Positions 52,992-63,314 of a DNA stretch of 64,000 nucleotides are shown one piece after another. The stretch comes from RPQJ01 sp963732375 (GTDB lineage: Bacteria; Pseudomonadota; Gammaproteobacteria; Steroidobacterales; Steroidobacteraceae): the NCBI GenBank assembly GCA_963732375.1, contig CAVSZE010000015.1, positions 248,001-312,000 of the forward strand, written 5' to 3'. Below the pieces are notes generated by a model. It was not told the DNA's origin and searched no databases. It saw nothing but the letters and a program-made list of their open reading frames with translations. Made by a program: the position numbers and the translations under genes. Each line of letters opens with the position of its first letter. Within the stretch, counting starts at the first letter, position 1.

Positions 52992-55226
52992 CTAGAACGT
53001 CTTGCCGAGCAACAGATAGAGTGCCGCATCGCCCTCGGCGAAACCTGCCGCAAGGTACAGCGGGCCGAACGGCGTCTCCGCGGCCAGGAACGCGCTGCCG
53101 CCGTACTTGAGGTCCCCCCAATCCACGTCCTGCCTGGTCTGCCAGACGTTTCCGGCTTCCAACGACGCACCCATGTAGGCCGGGAACTCGAACAGACCGG
53201 TGCCGCCGCGGCTGATCCGCCTGTACAGGATGGCCCTGACGATGCCGTACTGGGTGCCGATCAGGGCGTCCTTGGGCAGACCCGACAGGTTCAGGAACCC
53301 GCCCAGCGTGAAGAGCTGCGAGGGCGAGACAACCCGGTTGTCGAGCGCCGACCCGGCGGCCATCGACAACACCAGGCTGTTGCGGTCGCGGCTTCGGGCA
53401 AACAGCCAGCTCGCCTCGACGATGTCGGCATTGGCGCTGGCGCCCAGCGCCTTGCTTTCCGACTGCCAGCTGGCGCGAAATGCCTGGCCGTGCTTCGGGA
53501 AGTACGCGCTGTCCAGCCGGTCGTAGCCGAATTCGAGATAGGCGGCACCAAGGTCGAAATCATCCTCGGGTGCGACCGGTTCCCCCACCATGACGTGACT
53601 GCTGCCAGTGCCGCGCCGCAGTCCCGCCCTCACCTCTCCCCAGTTCGACAACTCCGCACCGACCGCGAGCAGGAACTGCGTGTCGCGAATCCGGTACTGC
53701 GCCACGCGGTGCCCGTCCTGCACGATCTGCAGCGTCTCCAGGTCATAGTGGAACGCGGGCGCGACGAAGAACTCGTTGGTCGGCGACAGCGGCTGGAACA
53801 GTTCGGCGCGGAAATGCGGGTCCTGCCCCAGCTGCACGTCCCACAGCAGTTCGCCATCGAGCCTGTTCACACCGGTCATCAGCAGCCGCGCTCCTGCGTT
53901 GGCGTACGTGCCACCTTCGAAATCGCTTTCGATGCTCATGCCGACTCGCAGGAAGTTAGGCCCCCAGGACTTGCGGCGCAGGTCGATCTCGAGCCCCTGC
54001 TCCCCTCCGTCGCGCACGACCTTGTAATCGATCGCCTCATAACGATCGAGCCCGTACTGGCCATACACCTTCTGTTGCAGCTCCCCGGTGTCCAGCGGCT
54101 TGCCGGCCATGTCGCCGAACACTGCCGCGATGCGCGCCGCATCCTTTTCGGAGTGCGGCCCGGGCCGCACGAAGGCCACCTGGACGTCGGGGTTGGCGGC
54201 CCTCGACCGCGAGGCCACGTAGGCAGCGTAGTCGCCCGGCGGCAGCGCCAGCGCGGCGAGAGTCGCCTGCTGCTTCTGAACGGCCTTCTCGCCCGCGACC
54301 TGCACCTGCGGCATCCGCGTGAAATCGATTGACGTCATGCGCCCGAGTTCCGGCTCGACCAGCACATCACCCTTCTTCAACTCGGCGCGCGATATCTCGG
54401 TGCCACGCCTCACCATGATCGCGATCATCTGGTTGGTGACGTCAAGTGGCGTGTCGAGCCCGGTGCGCTTTGCGAGCGGGAAGCTCACGTCCACGGCGAT
54501 CACGATGTCCACGCCCATTTCGCGCGCCAGGTCGACGGGCAGGTTGTCCACCAGCCCGCCGTCCACCAGCAAACGCCCGTCGATCTCCACCGGCGCAAAC
54601 ACGCCCGGCGCCGACATGCTCGCACGCAGCACCGTGGCGAGGTCGCCGGAGCGCAGCACCACCGGGTCCCCGCTTTCCAGGTCGGTCGCGAGTCCGCGAA
54701 ACGGCGTCGGCAGCTTGTCGAAGTCCTGCACGTCCGCCACGCCCATCGTGGCGCTGCGCAGTACCTGGGTGATTTTCTGGCCCTGCACGAGGCCAAGTGG
54801 CAGCACGACGCCATCGTCGGCGCGTATGCCGAGTCCTCCAGTAGCGAGGAAGCTGCGATCGTCCTGCTTGCGGCGATACACCAGGTCCCTGCGTGGGGCC
54901 CGGTCACGCAGCAGGTCCTGCCAGTTGAGTTCGCGGAATACCCCGGCGATTTCGTCACCGCTCAAGCCGGCGGCATAGAGACCACCGACCACCGCACCCA
55001 TGCTGGTTCCCGCAACGGCATCGATGGGCACGTGCATCTGCTCGAGCGCGCGTATGACGCCGATGTGGGCCGCCCCGCGCGCACCCCCGCCGCTCAGCAC
55101 CAGGCCGATCCTCGGGCGCCCGTTGCTGGCTTCGGCGGGTGCGTCATCCGCCATGACCGCTGCAGGACGGGCCAGGCATCCAATTGCCACGGCCGCCATC
55201 AACACGAGTCGGGTCATCATCTGCAT
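52992..55226 (-). CDS. PlpD-like patatin phospholipase with POTRA and beta-barrel (type Vd secretion)
   Basis: A 744-residue outer-membrane protein. After a signal peptide (about 1-26) comes a patatin domain with the oxyanion loop SGGGARGAAHIGV, the nucleophile GTSMGAVVGGLYA and catalytic DGGLVDNLP (about 35-330). A POTRA-like segment (about 345-425, VAFVRPGPHSEKDAARIAAVF) and a BamA/ShlB-type 16-strand barrel to the C-terminal LYLLLGKTF follow. It should hydrolyse phospholipids at the cell surface or after release. ATG 55226 has GGAG close upstream; ATG 55220 is an alternative. It is divergent from a TonB receptor. Confidence 0.94.
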   Translation of the reverse strand: MQMMTRLVLMAAVAIGCLARPAAVMADDAPAEASNGRPRIGLVLSGGGARGAAHIGVIRALEQMHVPIDAVAGTSMGAVVGGLYAAGLSGDEIAGVFRELNWQDLLRDRAPRRDLVYRRKQDDRSFLATGGLGIRADDGVVLPLGLVQGQKITQVLRSATMGVADVQDFDKLPTPFRGLATDLESGDPVVLRSGDLATVLRASMSAPGVFAPVEIDGRLLVDGGLVDNLPVDLAREMGVDIVIAVDVSFPLAKRTGLDTPLDVTNQMIAIMVRRGTEISRAELKKGDVLVEPELGRMTSIDFTRMPQVQVAGEKAVQKQQATLAALALPPGDYAAYVASRSRAANPDVQVAFVRPGPHSEKDAARIAAVFGDMAGKPLDTGELQQKVYGQYGLDRYEAIDYKVVRDGGEQGLEIDLRRKSWGPNFLRVGMSIESDFEGGTYANAGARLLMTGVNRLDGELLWDVQLGQDPHFRAELFQPLSPTNEFFVAPAFHYDLETLQIVQDGHRVAQYRIRDTQFLLAVGAELSNWGEVRAGLRRGTGSSHVMVGEPVAPEDDFDLGAAYLEFGYDRLDSAYFPKHGQAFRASWQSESKALGASANADIVEASWLFARSRDRNSLVLSMAAGSALDNRVVSPSQLFTLGGFLNLSGLPKDALIGTQYGIVRAILYRRISRGGTGLFEFPAYMGASLEAGNVWQTRQDVDWGDLKYGGSAFLAAETPFGPLYLAAGFAEGDAALYLLLGKTF

Positions 55227-55324
55227 CGCTCCGGAGACCTTGCCGTGGATACTAGCAAACGCAGCGCCGACATCCCGTCGCGACCATGGGCGATAATCGC
55301 TGCCGCCATGCAGAAGCCGTCCCG

Positions 55325-57442
55325 ATGACGCACAGAGACGCAACGCGGTTCGACCGTCGCCAGTGGCGACGAGCGGCCTTTGGCTGCGCGTGCCTTGCGC
55401 ACGCCGCGCACTGCATGGCTGCGCCGGTCGCGACCAGCGAAGCGCTGGAGGAAGTCGTAGTCACCGCGACGCGCAGGCTGGAACCTGTGCTTGACGTGCC
55501 GCTCAGCATCGGCCGCGTCGGCCCCGACACCATCGTCCTGGTCGGCGCCACGCACCACTCCGAGATCCTGAACCGAATTCCCGGCGTGATGGTCCAGCAG
55601 GGCAGCGGGCAGGAGAGCCTGACGGCCATTCGCTCCCCGGTCCTCACGGGGGCCGGCTCATGCGGCGCGTTCCTGTTCCTCGAGAACGGCGTGCCGGTGC
55701 GCCCGGTCGGCTTCTGCAACGTTAACGTGCTCTTCGAGGTCAATACCGAGCAGGCACGGGCGATCGAGGTGCTGCGCGGTCCGGGCAGCGCGCTGTACGG
55801 ATCCAATGCGATGCACGGCACGGTCAACGTGCTGCAGCCGTGGCCCCTGGAACGGCCACCGCTGGCCGCGAGCCTGGACGGGGGTCCATCGAACTACTGG
55901 CGCGTGAAGCTCGAGGGACGACACGACGGCGAGGATGCGGATGTGGGCGTGGCCGGCTTCTATGCCAACGACGGCGGCTGGCGCGCGCTTTCGGGCTACC
56001 ACGAGGGGAAACTGAACGCGACGCTCGCGGGAGACCTGGCTGGCGCACCGGCGCGCGCAGATCTTTCCATCACCAGCCTCGACCAGGACACCGCGGGTTT
56101 CATCACTGGCAAGAACGCCTACCAGAGCCTGAAGCTGTCCGAGTCGAATCCCACCCCTGGCGCCTATCGAGATGCAAGCTCGATGCGCCTCACCGGACTC
56201 ATACAACCGTCGGTGCCGGGTGGTGCGGTGCTGGAACTGCGCCCGTACTTCCGCAGCTCGCGCACGGAATTCCAGCAGCATTTCCTGCTCGGCAAGCCGG
56301 TGGAAAAGAACGGGCAGGACAGCGGCGGCCTGATGACCAGCCTGGCGTTCGGAAACGTGCGCGACTGGTCGGTCATCGCAGGCGCCGACCTTGAGCTCGG
56401 CTACTCGACACTCGAGGAGTTCCAGAAAGACCCTACTACCGGTGGTTCACCGCCAGCCAACGCGATACGGCCAGCCGGCCTGCACTACGACTACGACGTG
56501 CACTCCTCGGTCGAGTCACTGTACGTGCAGGCCGAGCGGCGATTCTGGTCGCGACTGCGAATCGGCGCCGGGCTGCGCACGGAATGGGTCACGTACGATT
56601 ACAACAACCGGATGCTGGACGGCAATACCGACGACCAGGGCGTACCCTGCACACCCAGCGGATGCCTCTACAGCCGGCCCGCCGACCGCACCGACCACTT
56701 CTACGACTGGACGCCAAAACTCTCGCTGTCCTACGAGATCACTCCCGAGTTCGTCGCATACACGACGGCCGCGCGCGGGTTTCGCCCGCCGGAAATGACC
56801 GAGCTCTACCGGCTGCAGCGCGGACAACAGGTCGCGGACCTCAAGCCCGAGGAACTCGACTCGCTCGAGCTCGGCCTCAAGGGCGCTTGGCCGCAGGTCG
56901 AATTCGCGCTGGCGTTGTATGACATGGACCGCAGCGGCGTGATCCTGCGCGAAGCCAACGGCTATAACGTCGCGAACGGTCGAACCACCCACCGCGGCGT
57001 GGAGTACGAGCTTCGTTGGCGTCTCCTGCCGTCGCTGGAACTCTCTGCCGCCGGCACCTACGCGCGTCACCAGTACGACTTCTCACGCCAGGTGGACGGT
57101 GGAGAGACCATCAAGGCCGGCAATGACATGGACACCGCCCCGCGCGAGATCGGTCGCTACGGGATCCTGTGGCGACCGGCAGCGTCGGTGGAGGTCGAGA
57201 CCGAATGGATGATGGTCGGCGACTACTGGCTCGATGCGGCCAATGAGCATCGATACTCGGGCCACGGGCTGCTGAATCTTCGAGGCCTCTGGCATTTCGC
57301 ACCACGTTGGTCGACTGCGCTGCGCATTACCAATGCGCTCGACGTTCGATACGCCGACCGCGCGGACTATGCTTTCGGCACCTACCGGTATTTTCCGGGA
57401 AGGCCCCGAGCGGTGTTCGCGGAGATTGCCTGGTCGATGTGA
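55325..57442 (+). CDS. TonB-dependent outer membrane receptor
   Basis: A 705-residue receptor: signal region to about residue 35, TonB box-like EEVVVTATRR, plug with NRIPGVMVQQGSGQE, RGPGSALYGSNAMHGTVNV, and a barrel with AARGFRPPEMTELYRLQRG ending in FAEIAWSM with a terminal aromatic/hydrophobic pattern. The plug has a Cys pair (GSCGAFLFLE, GFCNVN) that may form a disulfide. The ligand is unknown. It is divergent from the PlpD-like gene with a 98-base gap. Confidence 0.93.
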   Translation: MTHRDATRFDRRQWRRAAFGCACLAHAAHCMAAPVATSEALEEVVVTATRRLEPVLDVPLSIGRVGPDTIVLVGATHHSEILNRIPGVMVQQGSGQESLTAIRSPVLTGAGSCGAFLFLENGVPVRPVGFCNVNVLFEVNTEQARAIEVLRGPGSALYGSNAMHGTVNVLQPWPLERPPLAASLDGGPSNYWRVKLEGRHDGEDADVGVAGFYANDGGWRALSGYHEGKLNATLAGDLAGAPARADLSITSLDQDTAGFITGKNAYQSLKLSESNPTPGAYRDASSMRLTGLIQPSVPGGAVLELRPYFRSSRTEFQQHFLLGKPVEKNGQDSGGLMTSLAFGNVRDWSVIAGADLELGYSTLEEFQKDPTTGGSPPANAIRPAGLHYDYDVHSSVESLYVQAERRFWSRLRIGAGLRTEWVTYDYNNRMLDGNTDDQGVPCTPSGCLYSRPADRTDHFYDWTPKLSLSYEITPEFVAYTTAARGFRPPEMTELYRLQRGQQVADLKPEELDSLELGLKGAWPQVEFALALYDMDRSGVILREANGYNVANGRTTHRGVEYELRWRLLPSLELSAAGTYARHQYDFSRQVDGGETIKAGNDMDTAPREIGRYGILWRPAASVEVETEWMMVGDYWLDAANEHRYSGHGLLNLRGLWHFAPRWSTALRITNALDVRYADRADYAFGTYRYFPGRPRAVFAEIAWSM

Positions 57443-57493
57443 CTGGCTGCCACGGCGCCAGCACGCTCCGCCGCAGTCGCAAGCCGGGCCCGG

Positions 57494-58945
57494 TCAGGCG
57501 ACCCGGCGCAGGGCCTCCCAGTGCCGCGGCTCCTCGCCGTACCAGTGCAGCGACGATGCAAGGGAAGCCACCTCGCCGACGATCACCATCGCCGGTGAGC
57601 AAAGCCCGCCGCGTGCAGCAAGATCGGCGAGCGCATCCAGGCGCGAGAGCGTGACGCGCTGCTCCGGTCGCGATCCGTTCTCGATGATGGCGACGGGCGT
57701 GTCGCCACGGCGACCGTTGGATACCAGCTTCGCGCCCACCGCCTCGAGCTCCGCCACGCCCATGTAGAAGCAGAGCGTCTGCCCCGCCGCGGCCAGTGCG
57801 GCCCAGTCTCGCGGCGGCAGCGACTCGCCTCGATGCGCGGTGACGAACTGCACCGACTGCGCGTGGTCGCGGTGCGTGAGCGGGATCCCGGCGTACGCGC
57901 CGCAGGCGACTGCCGCCGTGATGCCCGGCACGACTTCGTACGGAATGCCGTGCGCCGCAAGGAACTCGAGCTCCTCGCCGCCGCGTCCGAAGATGAACGG
58001 ATCGCCGCCCTTGAGACGGACGACCCTGCGTCCGGCACGCGCGTGCTCGAGCATGAGTTCGTGGATCCGATCCTGCGCGACGGAGCGGCCGCCCGCCCGC
58101 TTGCCGACCTCGACGAACGTCGCGTCGCGGCGCGCGAGCGCGAGCACTGCGCCCGACACGAGGCGATCGTGCAGGATGACTTCAGCCTCCTGCAGCGCCC
58201 GAAGCGCGTTCAGCGTCAGTAGGCCGGGGTCGCCCGGTCCCGCACCGACCAGCTTGACCGAGCCGGACTCCGTCGCGTTCGGCCGCTCGAGTTCACGCGC
58301 CAGCCACTGCTCTGCGTCACCACCGCGTCCCCGGCGCACGTGCAGCGCTGCTTCGCCTCGCACGGCGTGCTCGTAGAAGCGCCGCCGCCGCGCGACGTCC
58401 GGAAGGGCCGCCTTGATCCGGGACCGCCAGCGCTCGAGCAGCGAGGCCAGTGCGCCCACGGACTCGTCCACCAGCGATTCGATGCGCTCGCGAACCAGTC
58501 GCGCCAGCACCGGGGCCGTCCCGCCGCTCGACACCGCAATGACGAGTGGCGAGCGGTCAATGATGGCCGGGACGATGAATCCCGAGAGCTCCGCGTCGTC
58601 CACGACGTTTGCCAGCAGACCCACAGCGCGAGCCGCAGCAGCGACCCGCGCGTTGACCTCGTGGTCGTTCGTCGCCGCGACTGCCAGCACCGCACCGCGC
58701 AGCTGGGGCTCGTCGAAATGCGTTGCGATCCAGGTGAGCGAGGCTGCGGCGGAAGGACGGCCGGCGATTCCAGTTGCATCGGTGGCCAGCCTCGCCGAGA
58801 GCCACTCGCTCAACTCGGGCGCCACAACCTCGACCTGCGCGCCGGCCTCGAGCAACAGCCGTATCTTGCGCTCGGCTACGTCGCCGCCACCGACCACCAG
58901 CACCCGGCGTCCTTTAAGGTCCGCGAACAGGGGGAAGTACCTCAC
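57494..58945 (-). CDS. cysG: Siroheme synthase (trifunctional)
   Basis: A 483-residue CysG. The N-terminal precorrin-2 dehydrogenase/ferrochelatase has VLVVGGGDVAERKIRLLLEA; the C-terminal uroporphyrinogen-III methyltransferase (from about 225) has VGAGPGDPGLLTLNALR and GDPFIFGRGGEELEFL. It makes the siroheme needed by CysI, which explains its place at the end of cysJIHG. The GTG start at 58945 lies 4 bases after the cysH stop. Confidence 0.97.
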   Translation of the reverse strand: MRYFPLFADLKGRRVLVVGGGDVAERKIRLLLEAGAQVEVVAPELSEWLSARLATDATGIAGRPSAAASLTWIATHFDEPQLRGAVLAVAATNDHEVNARVAAAARAVGLLANVVDDAELSGFIVPAIIDRSPLVIAVSSGGTAPVLARLVRERIESLVDESVGALASLLERWRSRIKAALPDVARRRRFYEHAVRGEAALHVRRGRGGDAEQWLARELERPNATESGSVKLVGAGPGDPGLLTLNALRALQEAEVILHDRLVSGAVLALARRDATFVEVGKRAGGRSVAQDRIHELMLEHARAGRRVVRLKGGDPFIFGRGGEELEFLAAHGIPYEVVPGITAAVACGAYAGIPLTHRDHAQSVQFVTAHRGESLPPRDWAALAAAGQTLCFYMGVAELEAVGAKLVSNGRRGDTPVAIIENGSRPEQRVTLSRLDALADLAARGGLCSPAMVIVGEVASLASSLHWYGEEPRHWEALRRVA

Positions 58946-58949
58946 GCCC

Positions 58950-59681
58950 CTAGCCCTCGAGCCCGTGGATGCCGCACTCGCGCTTGAGCCCGAAGAAGCG
59001 TGTCGCCTCGGGGTCCCCCGCCTCGGCCAGCGTCCGGGTAGTGTGCCAGTCACCGATGGAGACGTAGCCGTGGTGCCAGAGCGGGTGGTACGGCAGGTCA
59101 CGGTTGCTCAGGTACTGGAATACCTGACGATCGGTCCAATCCAGGATCGGATGGAATTTCCAGCGGCCGTTGCGGTATTCGAGCGGCCGGATGCCGCTTC
59201 GCGAGCGAGCCTGTTGCCGTCGCAGTCCCGCGAACCAGGTGCCCACATCGAGGTCGGCAAGCGCCCGCTGCATCGGCTCTCCCTTGCGCAATTCGTTGTA
59301 ACGAACGATGCCGTCGGCGCCCTGCTCCCACAGCCGACCATGACGCGACTCGAGCCAGGCCGGCGATGTGGCAGGCTGGTAAACCTTGAGGTTCAGTCCG
59401 AGTCGGAGCACGAGTTCGTCGACAAATCGGTAGGTCTCGGGAAACAGGTATCCCGTGTCGACCAGGATGACCGGGATTTCCGGCGCGAGACTGGTCACGA
59501 GGTGCAACGACACGGCCGCCTGCGCGCCAAAGCTCGAGGAGAGCGCGTGCCGGCCCGGCAGGTGATCGAGCCCCCACCGCACCCGTTGCCCGGCGTCCAT
59601 GTGTTCGAGCGCCCGGTTGACCCGGTCGAGATACGCGGAATCGGCTCGCGCCAGACCGGCGTCGAATGACAGCGCGGTCAC
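58950..59681 (-). CDS. cysH: Phosphoadenosine phosphosulfate reductase
   Basis: A 243-residue PAPS reductase that makes sulfite with thioredoxin or glutaredoxin. SSSFGAQAAVSLHLV, VDTGYLFPETYRFVDEL, RRQQARSRSGIRPLE and the C-terminal KRECGIH with the catalytic Cys. The CC...CC iron-sulfur motif of APS-specific forms is absent, so PAPS is the expected substrate. GTG start; it overlaps cysI by 4 bases (GTGA). Confidence 0.96.
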   Translation of the reverse strand: MTALSFDAGLARADSAYLDRVNRALEHMDAGQRVRWGLDHLPGRHALSSSFGAQAAVSLHLVTSLAPEIPVILVDTGYLFPETYRFVDELVLRLGLNLKVYQPATSPAWLESRHGRLWEQGADGIVRYNELRKGEPMQRALADLDVGTWFAGLRRQQARSRSGIRPLEYRNGRWKFHPILDWTDRQVFQYLSNRDLPYHPLWHHGYVSIGDWHTTRTLAEAGDPEATRFFGLKRECGIHGLEG

Positions 59682-61354
59682 GCCGTCACCGCCCGCACCG
59701 GCGCGTTCACGAGGCCCGCGCGCCAGCTGAAGTCACCAAAGCGCTCGCCCGGCTCGCGCTCGGACGCAAATCTCTCAAACGCCGATTCCAGCGCACCGAG
59801 GATTTCACCCTCATCGACATTTTCCAGGTAGAGCACGTTCAGCCGCTGCCCCCGGCCATCGCCGCCCAGGTAAAGGTTGTACCGCCCCGGCGCCTTGCCA
59901 ACCAGCGCGATCTCGGCAAGAAACGGCCGAGCGCAGCCGTTCGGGCAGCCCGTGATACGCAGCGTGATTGGCTCCTCGCGCAGGCCGTGCAACGCCAGGC
60001 GCGCCTCCACCGCGCGCACCAGCGACGGCAGGTAGCGCTCAGCCTCCGCCATCGCAAGGCTGCACGTGGGGAGCGCGACGCAGGCGAGCGCATCGCGACG
60101 CAGCGATGTCGTCCGGGCATGCGCATCGAGCCCATGGCGAACGACAAGTGCGTCGATGAACGCACGCGCGGACGCCTCGACGTTTGCTATGACCAGGTTC
60201 TGGTTCGGCGTAAGGCGGAAATCTCCACGATGCACGCGCGCGATCTCGCGCAGGCCCGTGAGCTTTGCGCCCGACACGGTGTCCGCGATGCGGCCCGACT
60301 CGATACGCAGCGTCAGGTGCCATCGGCCGTCGTGCCCCTCGGTCCATCCGAACTGGTCACCGCTGGTGGTAAATTCGAAGGGCCGCGCCGGCCTCAGTGC
60401 AAACCCCTGCCGCCGCGTGATCTCGGCGACGAACCAGTCAAGCCCGCGCTCGTCGATCGTGTACTTGAGGCGCGCGTGCCTGCGATTCGTGCGGTCGCCG
60501 AAATCGCGCTGGGTGGTAACCACCGCTTCCGCGACCGCCAGCAGCTGCTCGGGCCTTGCGAACCCGATGACATCCGCCAGTCGCGGATATGTCGCGGCCT
60601 CGCCGTGGGTGGTGCCCATGCCGCCGCCGACGGTGACGTTGAACCCGAGAAGTTCCCCGTGCTCGATGATCGAGATGAATCCAAGGTCCTGGGCGAACAC
60701 GTCCACGTCGTTCACGGGCGGCACGACGATCGCTGCCTTGAACTTGCGCGGCAGATAACTCGGACCGTAGATCGGCTCGACTTCCGGGCTGCCGCCGACC
60801 TTCGCGCCGTCCAGCCAGATCTCGTGGTACGCGCGGGTGTGTGGCAGCAGGTGCTCCGAGAGGCGCTTTGCCCACTCGTAGGCCGCAGTGTGCGCGCCGG
60901 ACTCCACCGGGTTCGCACTCGCCATCACGTTGCGGTTCACGTCGCCGCAGGCCGCGATGGTGTCTATCAGCGTCGCGTTTATCGCCGCCATCGTCGTCTT
61001 CAAATCGGTCTTGATCACGCCGTGGAACTGGAACGCCTGGCGGGTGGTGAGCCTGAGCGTGCCGTTGCCGTGGCGTGTGGCGATCTCGTCCAGCGCCAGC
61101 CACTGTGCGGGCGTGCACACGCCACCGGGCAGCCGCGTGCGGATCATGAAGCTGTAGGCGGGTTCCAGTTTCTGGCGGCGCCGTTCGTCGCGCAGGTCGC
61201 GGTCGTCCTGCTGGTAGCTGCCGTGGAACTTGATCAGCGCCGTGTCGTCCTCGCGAATCGCCCCGGTCAGCGGGTCGGCGAGACTTTCGACCAGCGTGCC
61301 GCGCAGCAGCCGGCTTTCGTTCTTGATGCGCTCGATGGGTGTGAACTCGGCCAT
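59678..61354 (-). CDS. cysI: Sulfite reductase hemoprotein subunit
   Basis: A 558-residue siroheme/4Fe-4S subunit. CVALPTCSLAMAEAER and GCPNGCARPFLAEIALVG give the CX5C...CX3C cluster site; RTTRLPGG-like region and TRQAFQFHGVIK are typical. It reduces sulfite to sulfide with six electrons from CysJ. ATG 61354 is chosen; a TTG at 61360 would overlap the cysJ stop as TTGA. Confidence 0.97.
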   Translation of the reverse strand: MAEFTPIERIKNESRLLRGTLVESLADPLTGAIREDDTALIKFHGSYQQDDRDLRDERRRQKLEPAYSFMIRTRLPGGVCTPAQWLALDEIATRHGNGTLRLTTRQAFQFHGVIKTDLKTTMAAINATLIDTIAACGDVNRNVMASANPVESGAHTAAYEWAKRLSEHLLPHTRAYHEIWLDGAKVGGSPEVEPIYGPSYLPRKFKAAIVVPPVNDVDVFAQDLGFISIIEHGELLGFNVTVGGGMGTTHGEAATYPRLADVIGFARPEQLLAVAEAVVTTQRDFGDRTNRRHARLKYTIDERGLDWFVAEITRRQGFALRPARPFEFTTSGDQFGWTEGHDGRWHLTLRIESGRIADTVSGAKLTGLREIARVHRGDFRLTPNQNLVIANVEASARAFIDALVVRHGLDAHARTTSLRRDALACVALPTCSLAMAEAERYLPSLVRAVEARLALHGLREEPITLRITGCPNGCARPFLAEIALVGKAPGRYNLYLGGDGRGQRLNVLYLENVDEGEILGALESAFERFASEREPGERFGDFSWRAGLVNAPVRAVTA

Positions 61355-61356
61355 GG

Positions 61357-63189
61357 TCAATACACGTCCCTGAGGTAGCGGCGATCATCCGCGAGTGCAC
61401 GCAGCCAAGCCTCGGCGCCTTCGCGCTCCAGGCCGCCGTGCTCGACCGCGATATCCACCAGTGCCGCGTGCACGTCCGGCGCCATGTGTTCCGCGTCGCC
61501 GCAGACATAGATGCTCGCCCCACGCTCGAGCCACGCGTAGAGATCGGCGCCAGCCTCGCGCAACCGGTCCTGCACGTAGGCGCGCCCGCCGCGATCCCTG
61601 GAGAACGCGAGGTCCACCCGGTGCAGCAGGCCCTTGCGCACGGCGTCCTGCCACTCCACCTGGTAGAGGAATTCGCTGTCGAAATGCCTCGCGCCGAACA
61701 CGAGCCAGTTGCGACCCGTGGCGGCCTGCTCTTCGCGCTGCTGCAGGAAGCCGCGGTAGGGCGCCACGCCGGTTCCGGGACCGATCATTATCACGTCGCG
61801 CGAGGGGTCGGCAGGCAGGCGGAAGCGCTGGTTCGGTTCGATGAATACGCGCACCGCCGCGTCGTCTGCCGTCAGGCCTGCCAGGTGGGTGGACGCGGCG
61901 CCGTGGCGACGTTCACCGCCCGATTCGTAGTCGATGACGGCCACCGCGACGTGAACCTCGTCGCCGACGGAGCCCTGGCTCGATGCAATCGAATACAGGC
62001 GCGGTGCAAGCGGTCGCAACGCCTGCACGAGTTCCTGCGCAGCCCACTGCGCGGGCCAGCACCTGAGCACATCCACGACCTGCAGGTCCTTGAGTAGACC
62101 GCGCAGGCGCGTCTCGTGCCCGGGCGACAAAGACTCGGCGAGCCCGCTGTCGCCCGAGCGCCGCGCATGTTCGATGAGGAACGGCCGGGTCAATCGCGTG
62201 ATCTCGCGAGCCGTCGCGAGCCATTCTCGCAACGGCAGCGCTTTCCCGTCACTGGCAACGATTTCGTCGCCCGGAAGGCCCGCCGCTGCCAGCACGCCAT
62301 CCACGACCGCTGGCGGATTGTCGTGCCAGACGCCGAGCGCGTCACCAGGCTCGTAGCGCAGCCCTGATCCCTCGAGCGAGATCTCCAGATGGCGCACGTC
62401 CCTGGTGGCCGTCCTTCCGGTGAGGCGCTGATTGTCGAGGACCCGCGCCACGAACGGCCGTTCGCGGCTGTACTGCGGCTCGGTGGGCGGCGGGCGCAGT
62501 CGGGTGACGTTCCCGAGCGGCTGGCTTCCCATGCTATCGCGGGCCGCTGCCACCAACTGCTCGAGCCAGGCAGCGGCGGGGCGCTCGTAGTCCAGGTCGC
62601 AGTCAACCCGTGGCAAAAGGCGCCGCGCACCAAGCGACTCGAGCCTCTCGTCGAGTTGACGGCCCGTCTCGCAGTACTTCGGGTAACTGGAGTCGCCGAG
62701 CGCGAGCACTGAATAGGCGAGGTTCTCGAGCCGAGGCGCGCGCTTACCGAGTATGTGTTCGTGGAACGAGCGCGCATCGTCCGGCGGATCGCCGTCGCCG
62801 TGCGTGCTCATCACGACGGTGAGGAATCGCTCCCTCGCCAGGTCCTTGAGTGGGTAATCGCGAGCGGCGTATACGCGCGCTGCAAGGCCGGCCGCCTCAG
62901 CCGCGCGCCCCAGCCGGTCGGCGATGCGCTTACCATTGCCGGTCTGCGATCCATACACCACTGCCAGCCGGGCCGTCGGCTCCTGTCGCGCAACCGCGGC
63001 CACGGCGGGCACCGCAAGATCCTCGGCCAGCAAGCCGAGCGCCTGCGACCGCACGTGGGCCACTCCCGCCGCGAAGCCCGACAGCCAGTGCAGCGAGGAC
63101 GGCTCGAGTCCGTCCACGACGCGCTGCAGCAGCGCGCTGCGCTCGCTGTCGAGCGGCCCGATGGGTACGGTGGAGGAATTGGCAGCCAT
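61357..63189 (-). CDS. cysJ: Sulfite reductase flavoprotein subunit
   Basis: A 610-residue diflavin reductase: flavodoxin domain (about 70-215, VVYGSQTGNGKRIADRL, STHGDGDPPDDA), FAD domain (about 230-450, RLYSIASS) and NADPH domain (MIGPGTGVAPYRGFLQQR, ending RYLRDVY). It feeds electrons from NADPH to CysI. First gene of cysJ-cysI-cysH-cysG, an assimilatory sulfate reduction operon. The ATP sulfurylase genes are not in this window. Confidence 0.97.
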   Translation of the reverse strand: MAANSSTVPIGPLDSERSALLQRVVDGLEPSSLHWLSGFAAGVAHVRSQALGLLAEDLAVPAVAAVARQEPTARLAVVYGSQTGNGKRIADRLGRAAEAAGLAARVYAARDYPLKDLARERFLTVVMSTHGDGDPPDDARSFHEHILGKRAPRLENLAYSVLALGDSSYPKYCETGRQLDERLESLGARRLLPRVDCDLDYERPAAAWLEQLVAAARDSMGSQPLGNVTRLRPPPTEPQYSRERPFVARVLDNQRLTGRTATRDVRHLEISLEGSGLRYEPGDALGVWHDNPPAVVDGVLAAAGLPGDEIVASDGKALPLREWLATAREITRLTRPFLIEHARRSGDSGLAESLSPGHETRLRGLLKDLQVVDVLRCWPAQWAAQELVQALRPLAPRLYSIASSQGSVGDEVHVAVAVIDYESGGERRHGAASTHLAGLTADDAAVRVFIEPNQRFRLPADPSRDVIMIGPGTGVAPYRGFLQQREEQAATGRNWLVFGARHFDSEFLYQVEWQDAVRKGLLHRVDLAFSRDRGGRAYVQDRLREAGADLYAWLERGASIYVCGDAEHMAPDVHAALVDIAVEHGGLEREGAEAWLRALADDRRYLRDVY

Positions 63190-63314
63190 GGCATCGCCTC
63201 GGAACAGTGTCCGGGAGATGCTAGGGACTGGAGGCGCCTCCGAGGAAAGGCCGTCTGGTTATCTCGTCATGTCCGCGGCTGCCGGACGAGTGTCGGGGGC
63301 CACGCGCGCCACGG

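Noticed and set aside
59666..61378. A 570-codon plus-strand frame opposite cysI
   Set aside because: Antisense to a clearly conserved enzyme; no recognisable domain.
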